This document shows, one piece after another, positions 47,735 to 58,996 of a stretch of 64,000 nucleotides of DNA. Source of the DNA: Mallotus nudiflorus (Eukaryota > Streptophyta > Magnoliopsida > Malpighiales > Euphorbiaceae); the NCBI GenBank assembly GCA_947683625.1, contig CANTUR010000114.1:1426001-1490000 (forward strand), written 5' to 3'. The position numbers and the translations under genes are program-made. Within the stretch, counting starts at the first letter, position 1; each line of letters opens with the position of its first letter. Below the pieces are notes generated by a model, which had not been told where the DNA came from, searched no databases, and saw only the letters and a list, made by a program, of their open reading frames with translations.

Positions 47735-48482
47735 TACTAGTAATTATCAAATTTTACACTAATTTCATTTTAGATGCTAAAATTTAATTTATTTTTTTAA
47801 TTATCCATCTTTAATTTAAGTCTCATCCGCCGATAATTTAATGGAAGTTTGATGATGTGGCAACTCGTAATAGAATATTTATGAAATGTTCATCACATCA
47901 TCCATGTCTAATCATTAATTTTTAAGGGTTAACTACAACAGTGGTCACTCAATTTTATTTTATTTTCTTTTTGGCCATCTAATTTTAATTTTGTTTCAAA
48001 AATGATACTATTAAAAATTTGTATTTTCTAGTTCTCTGAATTTTTCTTTAAAAATCATTTTAATTTATCAATTTCTTTATCTTTTCAATTTAATCTGAAA
48101 TTTTTAAAAAGTTTACTTTTTTTAAGCTGTAATACCACTCTGGATAAATCTGTTCTTGCTAAGTAGAATCAAAATAAGTTTCAAATTTTTTCTTATTTCT
48201 TATAAATGTATAGAAAATATGGACTTATAAAAAAATTAATTCTGAATTATTTAGGTACTAATTTTTTTAAGAGATTACTATGAAATTAAATAGAAATTTA
48301 GTATGTAAAAAGATAGGGTACTAAAGTTTGATAACTTAATTGAAATAAAGATAAAGTTTGGTACCCTCCTGTGCATTGGGTGCTAAAAATTGATGATTAG
48401 ATATGAGTGATATGACGAATATTCCATGAATATTCTATTGTATTCTATTGTCGGCTGTCATGTGATCAAACAACCACCAGGT

Positions 48483-51400
48483 TGTCACGACCCAAAACAG
48501 GGGCCATGACCGGCGTTAAGGAACGAGAATTCTTTCGAATCCGAAACCCGTAGCAAGCCTAAAATAAAATAAAACATGCAATAGAAATAATAACAACACA
48601 TTTAAGTAAAATATTATGCAGTGGAATAAAATCATAAATATCAAAATAATATTTTCACCAAATGAGATTAAATCAAATCCTCATCTCATATATAAATAAA
48701 CTTTTAATACAAATCCAGTTCAAATTCTTAAAATACATAACTTATACAAATTTAATACAATATCTTTTAACAATTTTACGACTACTACAGTGTCTAGAAT
48801 ATAAAATAAAACTCAAGTGAGCAGTTTACATAATGAAGTCGGGGCGGAAGAAATCCGGCGTACAGGCCTGCTACTGAGGTCTAAAGATGATGACTCTTCT
48901 GAAAAATAGTCAACGGAGGGGAGTCAGACCTCACTGAGTGAATTACTATAATATATATACATGCATACTAAATGACAATGCATACAGTCAACAATATATA
49001 TATAATATGTATGTCTACAAGCAAAAACACACAGATGCAATAAAAATCATTTTATATATTTATTGAAAATCACTGTTTATGAAAGATCAAATAGAACCCT
49101 AAAAAATCGCAACCTCAAAACAGTGTTAGACAACACTCTAGCCATACAGGCTCACTTATTTCAAATATAATCACTTGATCCATTTGGACAGTAGAGTAGC
49201 CCCGAGACACTAAGTCAATCGAGCTCCAGCAGTCTGACTGTCAGTGTGATTGGCCCCGAGACACTTGGTTAACCGAGCTCCAACAATCACACTCCCAAAT
49301 CATATCACACATTAAATAATCAAATCCAATTAATATCCTCAAACAGGTTAGTAATATAGCCTAAATGCTATAAGCGTACCGGTACGTACTCGGTCCTAGT
49401 GCTGCCTACTAAGTAGCACGTTCTATTGATATCCTTCATTAATATATAAAACATACACTCATAAAAATAAATAATGCATGAATTTAAATATAATAGCAAC
49501 AATAACCATATATATACTAGAAATATACCAAAAGTAAACCAAGTATATTTCGAGTATATATAGGTTAAATAAATCCAATTAAATTACAAAATAAACTAGA
49601 AATGTATTTAAAAATATTTTAAACATAATTCATTAATAAAACATGCATATAGTTTAAAATATACCAAAAGTAAACTAAAATAAACTCAAGTACTAATTAA
49701 TACCATTATGCATTTTTAGTCAAAATAAAACATAGATTTATAAAATCATGCACCCTAGAGCATATATATAGAATAGTAACTCACACTTAGTGCGCTTCTC
49801 GAGATGGGTCCGACGGGCCTGGTCCACTAGGCCTCGGTCTCTGCGCAACTAAACAAATAAATGATAATAGAAAATCATAATAAACCTAACAGAAATTCTA
49901 GGGACTAGATCCAAAATATTAGACACAGAATTAAAAATCAGAATCTGATCGGACATCACGTTTTACGAGAATTCTACCGAAAATCCGGCAGAACCTCCCA
50001 TGTAAAACGGACATCTCTCTACTCAAAGAGTAGAGCCAGCCCTACAAAGAAACACACTTCGAAAAATAGACACAGAATCACAATCACAACCCCTCGGTCG
50101 GACTCCAAACTATAGTTTACTGACCGAGGTCCACAATTCACAATACAGAAATACCGAAAATACCCTTATATCATAGAAATACATTTGATAAGTAGAAATT
50201 ATGTAATTAACCCTAAAACACAGTAAAAATCGATAAAAACTCATTTTATTAGAAAAATCGTATGTTATATATAATTGAAAATAATTTATGAAAAATAGTT
50301 TTAATTAGTTAAAAATACTAAATAATTTGTAGAAATCATTTTTATACCTTAAATAACTATTAAAACCAATTTAATTACATTTTTAGCCAATTTAGGGTAA
50401 AATTACCAAAATACCCTTATATATATATAAATATACTAAAATTACTCCAAAAATTCACCAAAAATAATATAATTGCAAAAAATTAATTTTCTCAACATAT
50501 ATATCAATAATATCAATAAATAAACTCAATTAACTAATTAATTTCAATTAAAAACATAATTAACCCTATTTTCTCAAAATTACATAAATTAATTAAATTC
50601 AAAATAAATACATAAAAATTCACAAAAATTCCAAATAAATTTCTATAATTCATTTCAACACCTATAATTACCATAAAACACAATTTCATAATTTAATTAA
50701 TTAATTTTCGAAAATTATAAAATAATAATAAAATATTCAAAAATACCCAAAAATCAAAATAAATTCCAAAAATTCTAAAAAAAAATTAAAATGAATATTA
50801 AGCTAAGGGGAACAAATTTTGTGAATGAATTTCTCATGAATCAATCAAATCGGAGTTCAAAAAAATCAAGAACCCTAATAGGCCAAAATTTGCAAAATCG
50901 AAACCTAGGCAAATCTAGACCATTTTAAGTGAAACAAAGCTTGGAATCACACTCACCGGAGCTCAAGGAGAAGAAAGAGACCGGCGGTGTCGAAAATGGT
51001 GGCTAGAATCATGTCGATCAATGGTGAAAATGAGTTTCGGCTTTCTGGCGGTTTTGAGCTCCTCCGACGCTGGAAACGGGCTCTGCTGGTGGCAGGGAAG
51101 GCTAAGGAAGGAGGTGGTATGCCGGGAGGCACACCGACGACAAGGGAACGGCGTGACAGTGGTCGGATTTGTGAGGAAGACGATTGGGAGGGAGAGGGAG
51201 TTCCAATGGCACAACTGTAAATAAATCAAACTTTATATTTTTGTTAAATAATTAAGTATATATGTATGTATATATATATATATATTCAAACTTTATATTA
51301 TAATAATATATATCCCCACACATACTAAATATACACCACACACATAATTTAATATTTTTAATAATTTATACACTAAAGAAAAATAATTAAATAATATTAA

Positions 51401-51737
51401 AACTAAATAATAAATAATAAAAATTAGGGTAATTAATTAAATCCTATTTTAATTTAAATATACACACATATAAACTGTATCTAGTACTTTTAAAAATATA
51501 TATGTGTTCATGCAAATGTGAAAATCTATTTAAAATAATTAATAATAAATAATTTACGTGTCAATTTTTTCGAAAGTGTAAGTCCCGAAAAAATTTTACG
51601 TAAGGCACTTAAAATAATATAAAATAATTAAAAATCAATTTTAATTATATAACAACTCATAAAATATCATAAATATATATATAAAATTATTAACACCCGA
51701 TGCAGTATAAAACTATTTAAAAACTCGGGATATTACA
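48483..51737 (-). mobile_element. Long LTR-like element, copy 3, inverted (probable solo LTR)
   Basis: This 3,255-bp block reads on the minus strand from TGTAATATCCCGAG to GGGTCGTGACA. It is very close in sequence and layout to copy 2: the same GCTCCGGTGAGT, hairpins at 49,959-50,035, the duplicated CTCGGTTGAC unit, GTGCTACTTAGTAGGCAGC and GCTACGGGTTTCGGATTCG. It is flanked by caggt (48,478-48,482) and cagct (51,738-51,742), a 5-bp target duplication with one mismatch, as LTR elements make. It holds no coding domain. It interrupts the right arm of a foldback element, so it is the younger insertion. Confidence 0.85.
49959..50035. other. Conserved double hairpin in LTR copy 3
   Basis: The stem CGTTTTAC/GTAAAACG (49,959-49,966 with 50,002-50,009) and the perfect hairpin CTCTACTC-AAA-GAGTAGAG (50,017-50,035) are the inverted counterparts of those in copy 2. 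The inner TTCT-x-CCG/CGG-x-AGAA pairing differs in sequence from copy 2 but still pairs. Confidence 0.7.
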
Positions 51738-51860
51738 CAGCTCACCAGCAGATAAGATTTAAATCAAAGATGGGTATTGAAAAAAAAAAATTAATCTCTA
51801 GTATTCAAAATGGAATTAGTGTAAAGTTTGGCAACCATTTGTACATTTAACCCACTAACA

Positions 51861-52706
51861 ATTATTGATAAAATTTCACTTTTTTTTTTATTAATGAAGA
51901 TGCTATACAATTAAAAGATTCATGAACAGGATAATATTATTAATCCACACTAAAAAAAAGTAGAAGAGGCATTGAGTTTTTAAATGTAAATGTTGCATAT
52001 CTCAGTAGGTTAACTTTTTGAAGACAAGGTAATGATTAATAGTACCTTGATAGGTAGTATTAAAAATGACTTTACTCTTGTTTAAATTTGAGACCTCTCT
52101 TGTTTAAATTTGAGACCTCATGTGAGATAATGAGATTGAGATAAATAAGGACCAGAATGGATCCCTCTCTCTTTCATGGGTATGAAATCAGTAAAACGAA
52201 GATGTTGCACAAATAAGTAAAGTAAAATATCATTGCTAGCCTTTGTGTTAGTAATATATAAATATGGTAATTTTTTTGGTAGATGGAACAACTTTATTTT
52301 CCATTTAAATAAGAGTATTATCCAATAAAATTAATTTTATGAAAAATTAACATAATGGTCCAACTTACATTATATGGTTGTGTAATACAATGCTTTAAAG
52401 TTTAAAGTTACGCAAATCCCATTATTTAGCCCCTAAACTTTCAAAGTTTATTTTATTGACCCTCTCAATATTTATTTGGTTTTAGTAAAGCCCTTACATT
52501 ATAGTCTTTCATTTTAGTTGGTTTTTTTTTTCTTTTACAATAATTAGGTATCTGAGATGTACTCTCTACCAAAAGAGACTGAATTTTTAAAATTAAATTA
52601 AAAATAATTAAATATTTAACATTAATCACTTTGAGAGTTTGAAATTTCATAAGCTCTATTTCCATTACTCCTTTATTTAGTTATGGTTTATCAATCTCCA
52701 TCAACC
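51861..52706. other. AT-rich stretch, no gene
   Basis: A short direct repeat, TCTTGTTTAAATTTGAGACCTC, occurs twice around 52,076-52,119. Nothing else is recognised. Confidence 0.5.
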
Positions 52707-52977
52707 TTAATTTTTAGGATAAGGTACATTTTGGCTCCTAAAATATACCTAGAGGCATACTTAAGCACCTTAACTAAATTTTAGCTCAATTAAACTAAAA
52801 ATTCAAGTTTTATTGAACTTTAAGCCCTTCTCTTAATGCCATCTTCTTCCATTTGCAATAGCATTATTACATACCCTTAAAGTGGGCCATGTAGGCAGTA
52901 AAAACCATGTTTTTGCTTTCCATCTCCTTCAATCACTAAACCACACCAACAAAAACTAGTTGCGGGACATCATCAAT

Positions 52978-53489
52978 GCCAAATAAGCTCGTATAGCTGA
53001 AGAAGCCGATGCATGCGCTGTTATGGCTTTAGAACATGTCCCAGCCAGTATTCACTTGCAAGGTGGCGTCGCTCACTCTTTGCACATCACTCGTATAAGT
53101 AACTCGCAACTGATAAAAGAAATCAAACAAGTAGTCACAATCCCTGTCATGGCCAAAGCCCGTATTGGCCATTTCGTCGAAGCTCAAATCCTATAAGCTT
53201 TAGGTATTGATTGTGTCGACGAAAGTGAAGTGCTTACCCTCACAGATGAAGAAAATCATATTAATAAGCATAACTTTTGTATCCCATTTGTTTATGGGTG
53301 TCATAATTTGGGTGACACGTTGCGGAGGATTCGTGAAAGAGCTAGGATAGGTAATGTTATTGAAGCAGTTAGGCATGTAAGGTATGTGATGGGTGATATT
53401 AGGGTTCTTAGAACATGATTGATGATGATGATGATGAAGTTTTTAGTTTTACTAAAAAGATTACTTCTCTTTATGATTTAGTTATGCAG
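52978..53489 (+). pseudogene. PDX1 (pyridoxal 5'-phosphate synthase) fragment captured in MULE B
   Basis: It reads ARIAEEADACAVMALEHVPA, IKQVVTIPVMAKARIGHFVE, VDESEVLTLTDEENHINKHN and IPFVYGCHNLGDTLRRIRER, then EAVRHVRYVMGDIRVLR, and after a frameshift DDDDEVFSFTKKIT..YDLVMQ. This is the middle of PDX1, the glutamine-amidotransferase-coupled vitamin B6 synthase. Damage seen: a stop at the second codons (AK-stop-AR), a stop in AQIL-stop-ALG, a short insertion before ISNSQ, loss of about nine residues after RRIRE, and a frameshift near 53,415. The N-terminus and the part after YDLVMQ are missing. No intron is seen in the captured part; the plant PDX1 genes I recall are intronless. Confidence 0.9.
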
Positions 53490-54158
53490 TGTTTTTTCTT
53501 TCTACCTCCACCACCGGTTCTTCCTCAAATCTTGACACACGGGTGTTTCTTCTTTCCAGTATTGATTGACCAACTTTTAGCCTTTCATTGCATAGAAAAA
53601 AAGTTTTATGGTGCTATCATTAGAAACTATTTTAGTGAACAGAGATGAACCCAAATTTTTAACTACTGTTTAAGTTCAAAGCAAGCTACTTTATTTATTT
53701 TTTGTTTTTATTTTTTGGGTTTATACAAACTCCAAGTCTAAAAGCAAAGTTGAACACACTGTTCTCTTTTCACATGGTCCATTATGATAGTTTCTGACTC
53801 TGCATATTGTAATGCCATTGTTCCATCGACCTATTTGTATATTACTTTTTTAATAGAATATTTTCTTGTTGGCTATGTGGCTTTTGTAAGCTCAATAAGG
53901 TAGATATGCCCATTCACCATCAATTAAAAAAGGTTCCATAATAAGTCTTAACATATCATAAAATTGTAATAAGACGTAAATTATGTCAAAAGGGTCAGTT
54001 TCAATCTAGTTTTTTTTTTTACAAGAAGCACCAGCTGATAGCTTAATGCACCATTATAGCTTTCAATATTTTACTTCATTAAAGTAGTGTTTTCTTGTTT
54101 GCAAGTATTTTTTGTGATTAATTTTTAGTCCACTAGATCATTCTTCCATGATAAAAGC

Positions 54159-54440
54159 ATGACACTTGGGAGCCTTATTGGAGTTTCTAGTATGTTAGAA
54201 CTCTCAAGAAGATCAACTAGAAAAAGGAGTACAATAAGCACTTTAAGAGACCGGAATAGTAATTACAAATCAAAAAGTTGGTTATTTTTACTATGCTCAA
54301 AGCTAAACACTAATGTTGTTAATGCTGATAATAGTACTCCTTCACTTTGTCATTTTATTGAAGAAGAAAGAAGAGCAACAACAGCTGTAACAACACATGC
54401 ATCGATTTCTTTGACTATGCAGGCTTGTTCAACATTGAGC
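54159..54440 (+). pseudogene. Second captured gene fragment in MULE B
   Basis: A frame of about 95 codons reads MTLGSLIGVSSMLELSRRST, RKRSTISTLRDRNSNYKSKS, WLFLLCSKLN and TPSLCHFIEEERRATT before running into the right TIR. The composition and block structure look like a real conserved plant protein. I have a weak recollection of At3g17950-like uncharacterised proteins. The start ATG may be a Met inside the original protein. Confidence 0.5.
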
Positions 54441-54684
54441 AAGGTGTGGTTCAGTGATTGAAGGAGATAGAAAGCAAAAACATGGTTTTCATTGCCTACG
54501 TGACCCACTTTAAGGGTATGTAACAGTGCTATGGTAGATGGAAGTAGATGACGTTAAGAGAAATGCTTAAAATTCAATAAAACTTGAATTTTTAGCTTAA
54601 TTAAGCCAAAATTTAGTTAAGGTGCTTAAGTATAACTCAGGGTATACTTTAGGTGCCAAAATGTACCTTATCCCTTAATTCTTA

Positions 54685-56386
54685 ACTAGGAAGTAGTAAC
54701 ATTAATTCTCTATTACCACTAACATACTAACATCAATTTTGAAATGAGTTAGTAATTCTCTCACCTAATTATTACCACCATAATAGATATTGTTTAATTT
54801 TCTTTTACAATGTCAAAAACTTTTACCATTATTGCATCTTTCTATTTGTCTAAAACTTTAAAGAGTAATTAATGCATATACTTACTTTGTTTGTCAAGGG
54901 AAAAGACTTCGAAAAAAATTAAAGAAAACATGTATCATTATATGTTATTAATGAGAGAAGTAGCATGTCTTCAATCTGAGCTATGGTGTATACATTTACA
55001 TTCACATTAAATTAGTTTTCTTTTTTTTTTAAATTTATAATTTTCATTGTTAAAAATTGCCTAAAGGCAAATACATAGAAGAGTACTAGGTACTCAAAGA
55101 ACAAAATAGAGAGTTATTTCATCTAAAACTCTAAGCCACTAAGGTAGTCAAAATGGACTACCACCTCTCAGTAACCTGGCGAAACTTAATGCATTATAAC
55201 CTAATCATATTTCTCCAATGACTTTGGCTAAAATAAGAAACTAAAATACTATAAAAGCTCTAAATACAAACTATTAGTAAAAAAGCAAGGACAAAAAAAC
55301 TACAAATACAAATTATTAAAACCAATAGGATTGAAACAAAAAAATTATCAACAAGAACAAAGCCATACTGCCTAAAGAAGATAGATTAAGCTCTCGCTTT
55401 TATTGTTCAACTAACCTTTCTAGCTTCAAAGTCCTTCACTAGATTGGAACAATAACTTTAATGTCCATTGCTGAAGATTTTTCCTTTAACTCTATTTTCA
55501 AATTCTTGTTCTCTTGATATACAATCTCCTTCAAATGACTTTTCACTTCTACTTTTAAAACACTAGATCTATAGATATAGACCAAGATCTATAAAATTAC
55601 TAGAAAAGAACTAGAAGGATTTGAAAAAGATTCCAAATCCATGATATTTGAAGACTAAAACAACAAAATAAAGGAAAAAAAGAAGAAGTGAAGGAGAAGA
55701 AAAGAAGAAAGAATGGTGGTTTTTGGGCAAAAATGGCTAAAAACCACCTAAATAACTAGAAGACCACTTGTCAAACCACTTAGAAAACTATTTTTTCTCC
55801 ACTAGAGATAGAAGTCTTTAGAGAGCACTTTAACTTAAACACATGTTTCCATGATACAAACTTTTGCAGCTTTTGTAGTCAAACTTTAATCTAACAGGAT
55901 TAATAAAAAATTCATTAGATTTTGAATACCAGTAGTTTAAATAAAAAAAATTAGTGAGAGAGAAAAGTTTAAGTCTTATATTTTTTATTTTCGATTATTA
56001 TTTTTGTTTCTTAACTTTTTCTATAATTTAGTTGGATTGTTAGCAAGTTTCATTTTAAGTGGTTTAGGAAAGATCACTAGGTAGTTGGGATGCAAGTAGA
56101 GAGGAGTAACTAATGGTTTATACAACTATAACACATGCTAAGTTTTAAAAAAAAAACTAAAATTCTAGCACTTAGCACCTTTTTCTCTCGCTTCTTTGTT
56201 TTTATATTATTTTCTTATACCATAAAACACAATTAGCTATATATTACTATTAGTTTATTCTCAATGTTAAAAAAGGTACTAAATCTGTCCTCTATAAGTA
56301 GTATAAGTGAAAAAAGATGTGAACATCTTGTAGTTAATGAGAGAAAGGTTTGAATCCTCCATCCCCCTTCTTTCCCCCTCATGATA
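54685..56386. other. Intergenic stretch, possible decayed retroelement tail
   Basis: The stretch 55,030-55,900 is more complex than its surroundings. It has a purine-rich block at 55,670-55,720 and the phrase CTAAAAACCACCTAAATAACTAG, but no coding frame or boundaries. No gene is supported. Confidence 0.4.
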
Positions 56387-56396
56387 TTAAAAATTA

Positions 56397-57977
56397 GGAT
56401 AAAAATAATTTTGGTGTCTGAACTCTTCAAAATTTAACAATTGGATGTTTGAACTTTTTATAATTACAATTGAGTGTTGCAACCTTTAAAAATATTACAT
56501 AATAGTGTATATAGCAGGTAATAATCTAGTTACTTGTAAATTTATGCTGACAAAGGCCTAAAGTTGGTGACTTAGAGTTGCACATGACATTTCATTAGTA
56601 AATGACAACACTAACCTTATAAGAGATTAAAAGAAATAAAAACTCTAGGCTGCAATAATGCTCTAAATTTCCAAAAAAAAAAAAATTGCTCTAATTTATT
56701 TGTGTGTAATCGCAACTATTAAGTATAAAATCTTAAATTCATGTCTTCTTCTCTATTCTAAAATCATTGTTGTAGTTCTCAATTTGATTAAGCCTTTCAT
56801 ATGTTCTTTGATTGCATTATTATCACTATTGTGCATTATTATCACTATTGTGAAGCATGTGAATTATTGAAATGAGAAGACACTATTACCCATTTGAATA
56901 CCATCTTCTTCTTCCCTTAAATGTATACTTCTTTAACCTTTATCCCTATTCACTTTCAAATCATTTTCTGTAAAAGTCAATTCTTTTTTTGTTCATTTCT
57001 TCACTTAATTTCATATGATTTTTTATCCATCTCCCTCTTTTCTTGTCATGTCGGTAGCTTGAAAATGTTTAAATAAAAAGCAAAAAAAATAAAAATTTGC
57101 TTTGAGAAGTATTAGGGTTTGGCAATTGAGTTTAGATTATCATATCAAAATCCATTTCTTAATTTAGGAAATAAAAGTTAAATGGAAGAATCAACTAGGC
57201 TATTAAATAAGATCCTCCCTCCCCGTCTCAAAGACGTAGGCCTCGAGGATTGTGCACTCCCTCATAATTCCATCAAAGAATCTTTCTTTAAGACCACTTT
57301 TACTATTAAGTCATGTGTCAACTTCATCTTCACTGATGATGAAGAAAACACCGATTGTGTGCAAAGCCTTTGGCTTTATAAAGCTAAAGAAGTTTCTGAC
57401 GAGGATGTCATTGGCAGAGACTTGCTGGAATCTGTTGTACTTGATAGTTTGATGGGAGTAAATAGTAGGAAGGATGCTTCGGGACCATGTGCAACTGAGA
57501 AAAATGTTGGGGTCGTGGTGCTGGGTGGTGATAACCGTGAGGAGAGAGAGAAAGATAAGGGTTGAAAAAATGAACAAAAAACTCATTTGAATGTCATAGA
57601 GTTAGCTCATTTCAACAGACAATGAACTCAAATCTCCAGAAATGGTACATAACAAGAAGGATACTTTCAAATCCCTGATTCCCAATTTCAACTTATTTTT
57701 TACTCAATATGTAATATAAGTATGTAATAGAAGAAGGCTTTTTTATCATTTCATCTTAATATTCTATCATATGCACATCACATGCATCAACTTCTCTAAT
57801 GTGGCCTTACACATCGGCTACTTAATGGGACCCATTATTGCCACATACGCATTAACCTGCAAAAACATGAAATTGTTATTTTTAAACAGGTTAACATACT
57901 TAATTGTAATAAATAAAAGTTGAAACATTCAATTGTCCAATTTTCAAAAGTTGAGACACGAAAATTGTTTTTATCCC
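56397..57977. mobile_element. Mutator-like element C carrying a 127-codon ORF
   Basis: The left end is GGATAAAAATAATTTTGGTG. The reverse complement of the right end is GGGATAAAAACAATTTTCGTG. The arms stay similar through AACTCTTCAAAATTTAACAA / AACTTTTGAAAATTGGACAA, TTGGATGTTTGAACTTTT and ATTACAATTGAGT, over about 100-130 bp. The flanks TTAAAAATTA (56,387-56,396) and TTGAAAATTT (57,978-57,987) match at 8 of 10 positions. The ends share GG(G)ATAA with elements A and B. No transposase is present. Confidence 0.75.
57182..57565 (+). CDS. 127-residue ORF inside MULE C, unidentified plant protein fragment
   Basis: MEESTRLLNKILPPRLKDVG, LEDCALPHNSIKESFF, TDDEENTDCVQSLW, GPCATEKNVGVVVLGGDNRE and a charged end. 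The frame is open with a natural-looking start and an acidic, low-complexity C-terminus. It has the feel of a conserved plant-specific protein N-terminus (LPPRLEDAGLEDCALP-type wording), but I cannot name the family. Its position between MULE TIRs suggests capture from a host gene. The intact frame may mean recent capture or chance. Confidence 0.45.
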   Translation: MEESTRLLNKILPPRLKDVGLEDCALPHNSIKESFFKTTFTIKSCVNFIFTDDEENTDCVQSLWLYKAKEVSDEDVIGRDLLESVVLDSLMGVNSRKDASGPCATEKNVGVVVLGGDNREEREKDKG

Positions 57978-57987
57978 TTGAAAATTT

Positions 57988-58920
57988 AACCATTTTTACT
58001 AGTTATTTTTTTAAAAAATCCTAAATCTCAACAAAAATAATAGTATAAGGGTTTAATAGAATAAAATTAATACTATAAGGGCTTAAAGAAAATTTAGGAA
58101 TTCTTAAATTAATTTATTTTACAAATTAATATGATAAAAAATTTAATAAGAAAATAAAAAATTAATAATACAATAAAAATTTAATGAGAGATTTTTATCT
58201 ACACTGGATATATTATTATTCTATATTAGGTTATGATTTCTGATATATCAATTAAGTGATTTATATTTGACAAATGAAATACATATCATTTTGTTACAAA
58301 TTTTACCATAAAATATAATACACTCACTATAGGTAAAAATTTTCCAAATTTAATAGGAATTCTTTTACCACCTCCTAATTAGAGTACTCATCCATTTAGA
58401 TTCCATTTTGGTCTAAACTAATTTTTTTTGAAAATTTTAAGCTAATTTAATTTTTTATATAATACATATATTTTATAAAATAACTATGTTTAACCATTAT
58501 GAATTTCGGTAAATTTTTTTTTTTATTTTCATCCTATAATGATAAATAAAAGATAAAAATAAAGTATTAAAAAGATAACGTAACGGTAACGGTAACGGTA
58601 GAATACCTATTAATTTCATTCAATATAATTCAAGTAAAAATAAAAAAATAAAGTTAGAGTAAAAATAAATAAATAAATAAATTATTCAACAATCACCTGC
58701 GAGCCGGCCAAATCATCAAGGATGGTAAACCTCCATTTTTACTTTGCAGAGACACACCCAAATCACAGATCCCCACGCGCACTTTTCATCGTGAATCCGT
58801 ACGCTCTTCCTCTTTTCCACTTTCCCGCCCCAAATTAAACCATTCCCCGCTTGCATCCTCCACGCGCCTACACCACTGGTCTCCCTCAAAAACCCTCACC
58901 AAACCCCACCCCCTAATCAT
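57988..58920. other. Spacer upstream of PGDH
   Basis: It is AT-rich to about 58,680, with a short (GGTAAC)n run at about 58,579-58,600. It then becomes C-rich (58,730-58,920), as expected for a promoter region. A GC-rich core holds CACGCGC twice (58,785-58,791 and 58,861-58,867). No gene is seen. Confidence 0.55.
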
Positions 58921-58922
58921 AC

Positions 58923-58929
58923 TATAAAT
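58923..58929 (+). promoter_or_regulatory. TATA box of the PGDH gene
   Basis: TATAAAT lies 68 bp before the start codon in an otherwise C-rich stretch. A CT-rich leader (CTCTTCCCAATTCCCTCC) follows, which fits a plant initiator region. The assignment is by position and consensus only. Confidence 0.55.
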
Positions 58930-58996
58930 TCCCACTCAGATCTCTTCCCAATTCCCTCCACACCAAAAACTCGTCTCCACCGTTGCCGTCTTAAAA

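Larger units (their letters stand above)
47735..51860. mobile_element. Foldback-type TIR element split by LTR copy 3
   Basis: The left arm, about 47,735-47,950, contains TTTTACACTAATTTCATTTTAG, ATCCATCTTTAATTTAAGTCTCATC and AATAGAATATTTATG...CTAATCATTAATTTTTA. Its reverse complement is found in two pieces: 48,350-48,482 and, beyond the 3.25-kb LTR, 51,738-51,860 (read on the minus strand: CTTTACACTAATTCCATTTTGAA and CCCATCTTTGATTTAAATCTTATC). Without the LTR the element is about 870 bp. No clear target duplication is visible at the outer ends. Confidence 0.65.
52717..54674. mobile_element. Pack-MULE B carrying PDX1 and a second gene fragment
   Basis: The terminal inverted repeats of about 235 bp (52,717-52,950 and 54,441-54,674) begin GGATAAGGTACATTTTGGC on the left and, as the reverse complement of the right end, GGGATAAGGTACATTTTGGC. 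They stay closely matched through ACTTAAGCACCTTAACTAAA, ACATACCCTTAAAGTGGG and CCATGTTTTTGCTTTC. The flanks TTAATTTTTA (52,707-52,716) and TTAATTCTTA (54,675-54,684) are a 10-bp target duplication with one mismatch. There is no transposase. The interior carries at least one unmistakable host gene fragment, which defines a Pack-MULE. Confidence 0.9.

Noticed and set aside
50963..51229. Overlapping 67-88-codon ORFs on both strands
   Set aside because: They are the GC-richer leader part of LTR copy 3.
53230..53418. 62-codon ORF as an independent gene
   Set aside because: It is an internal part of the captured PDX1 fragment.
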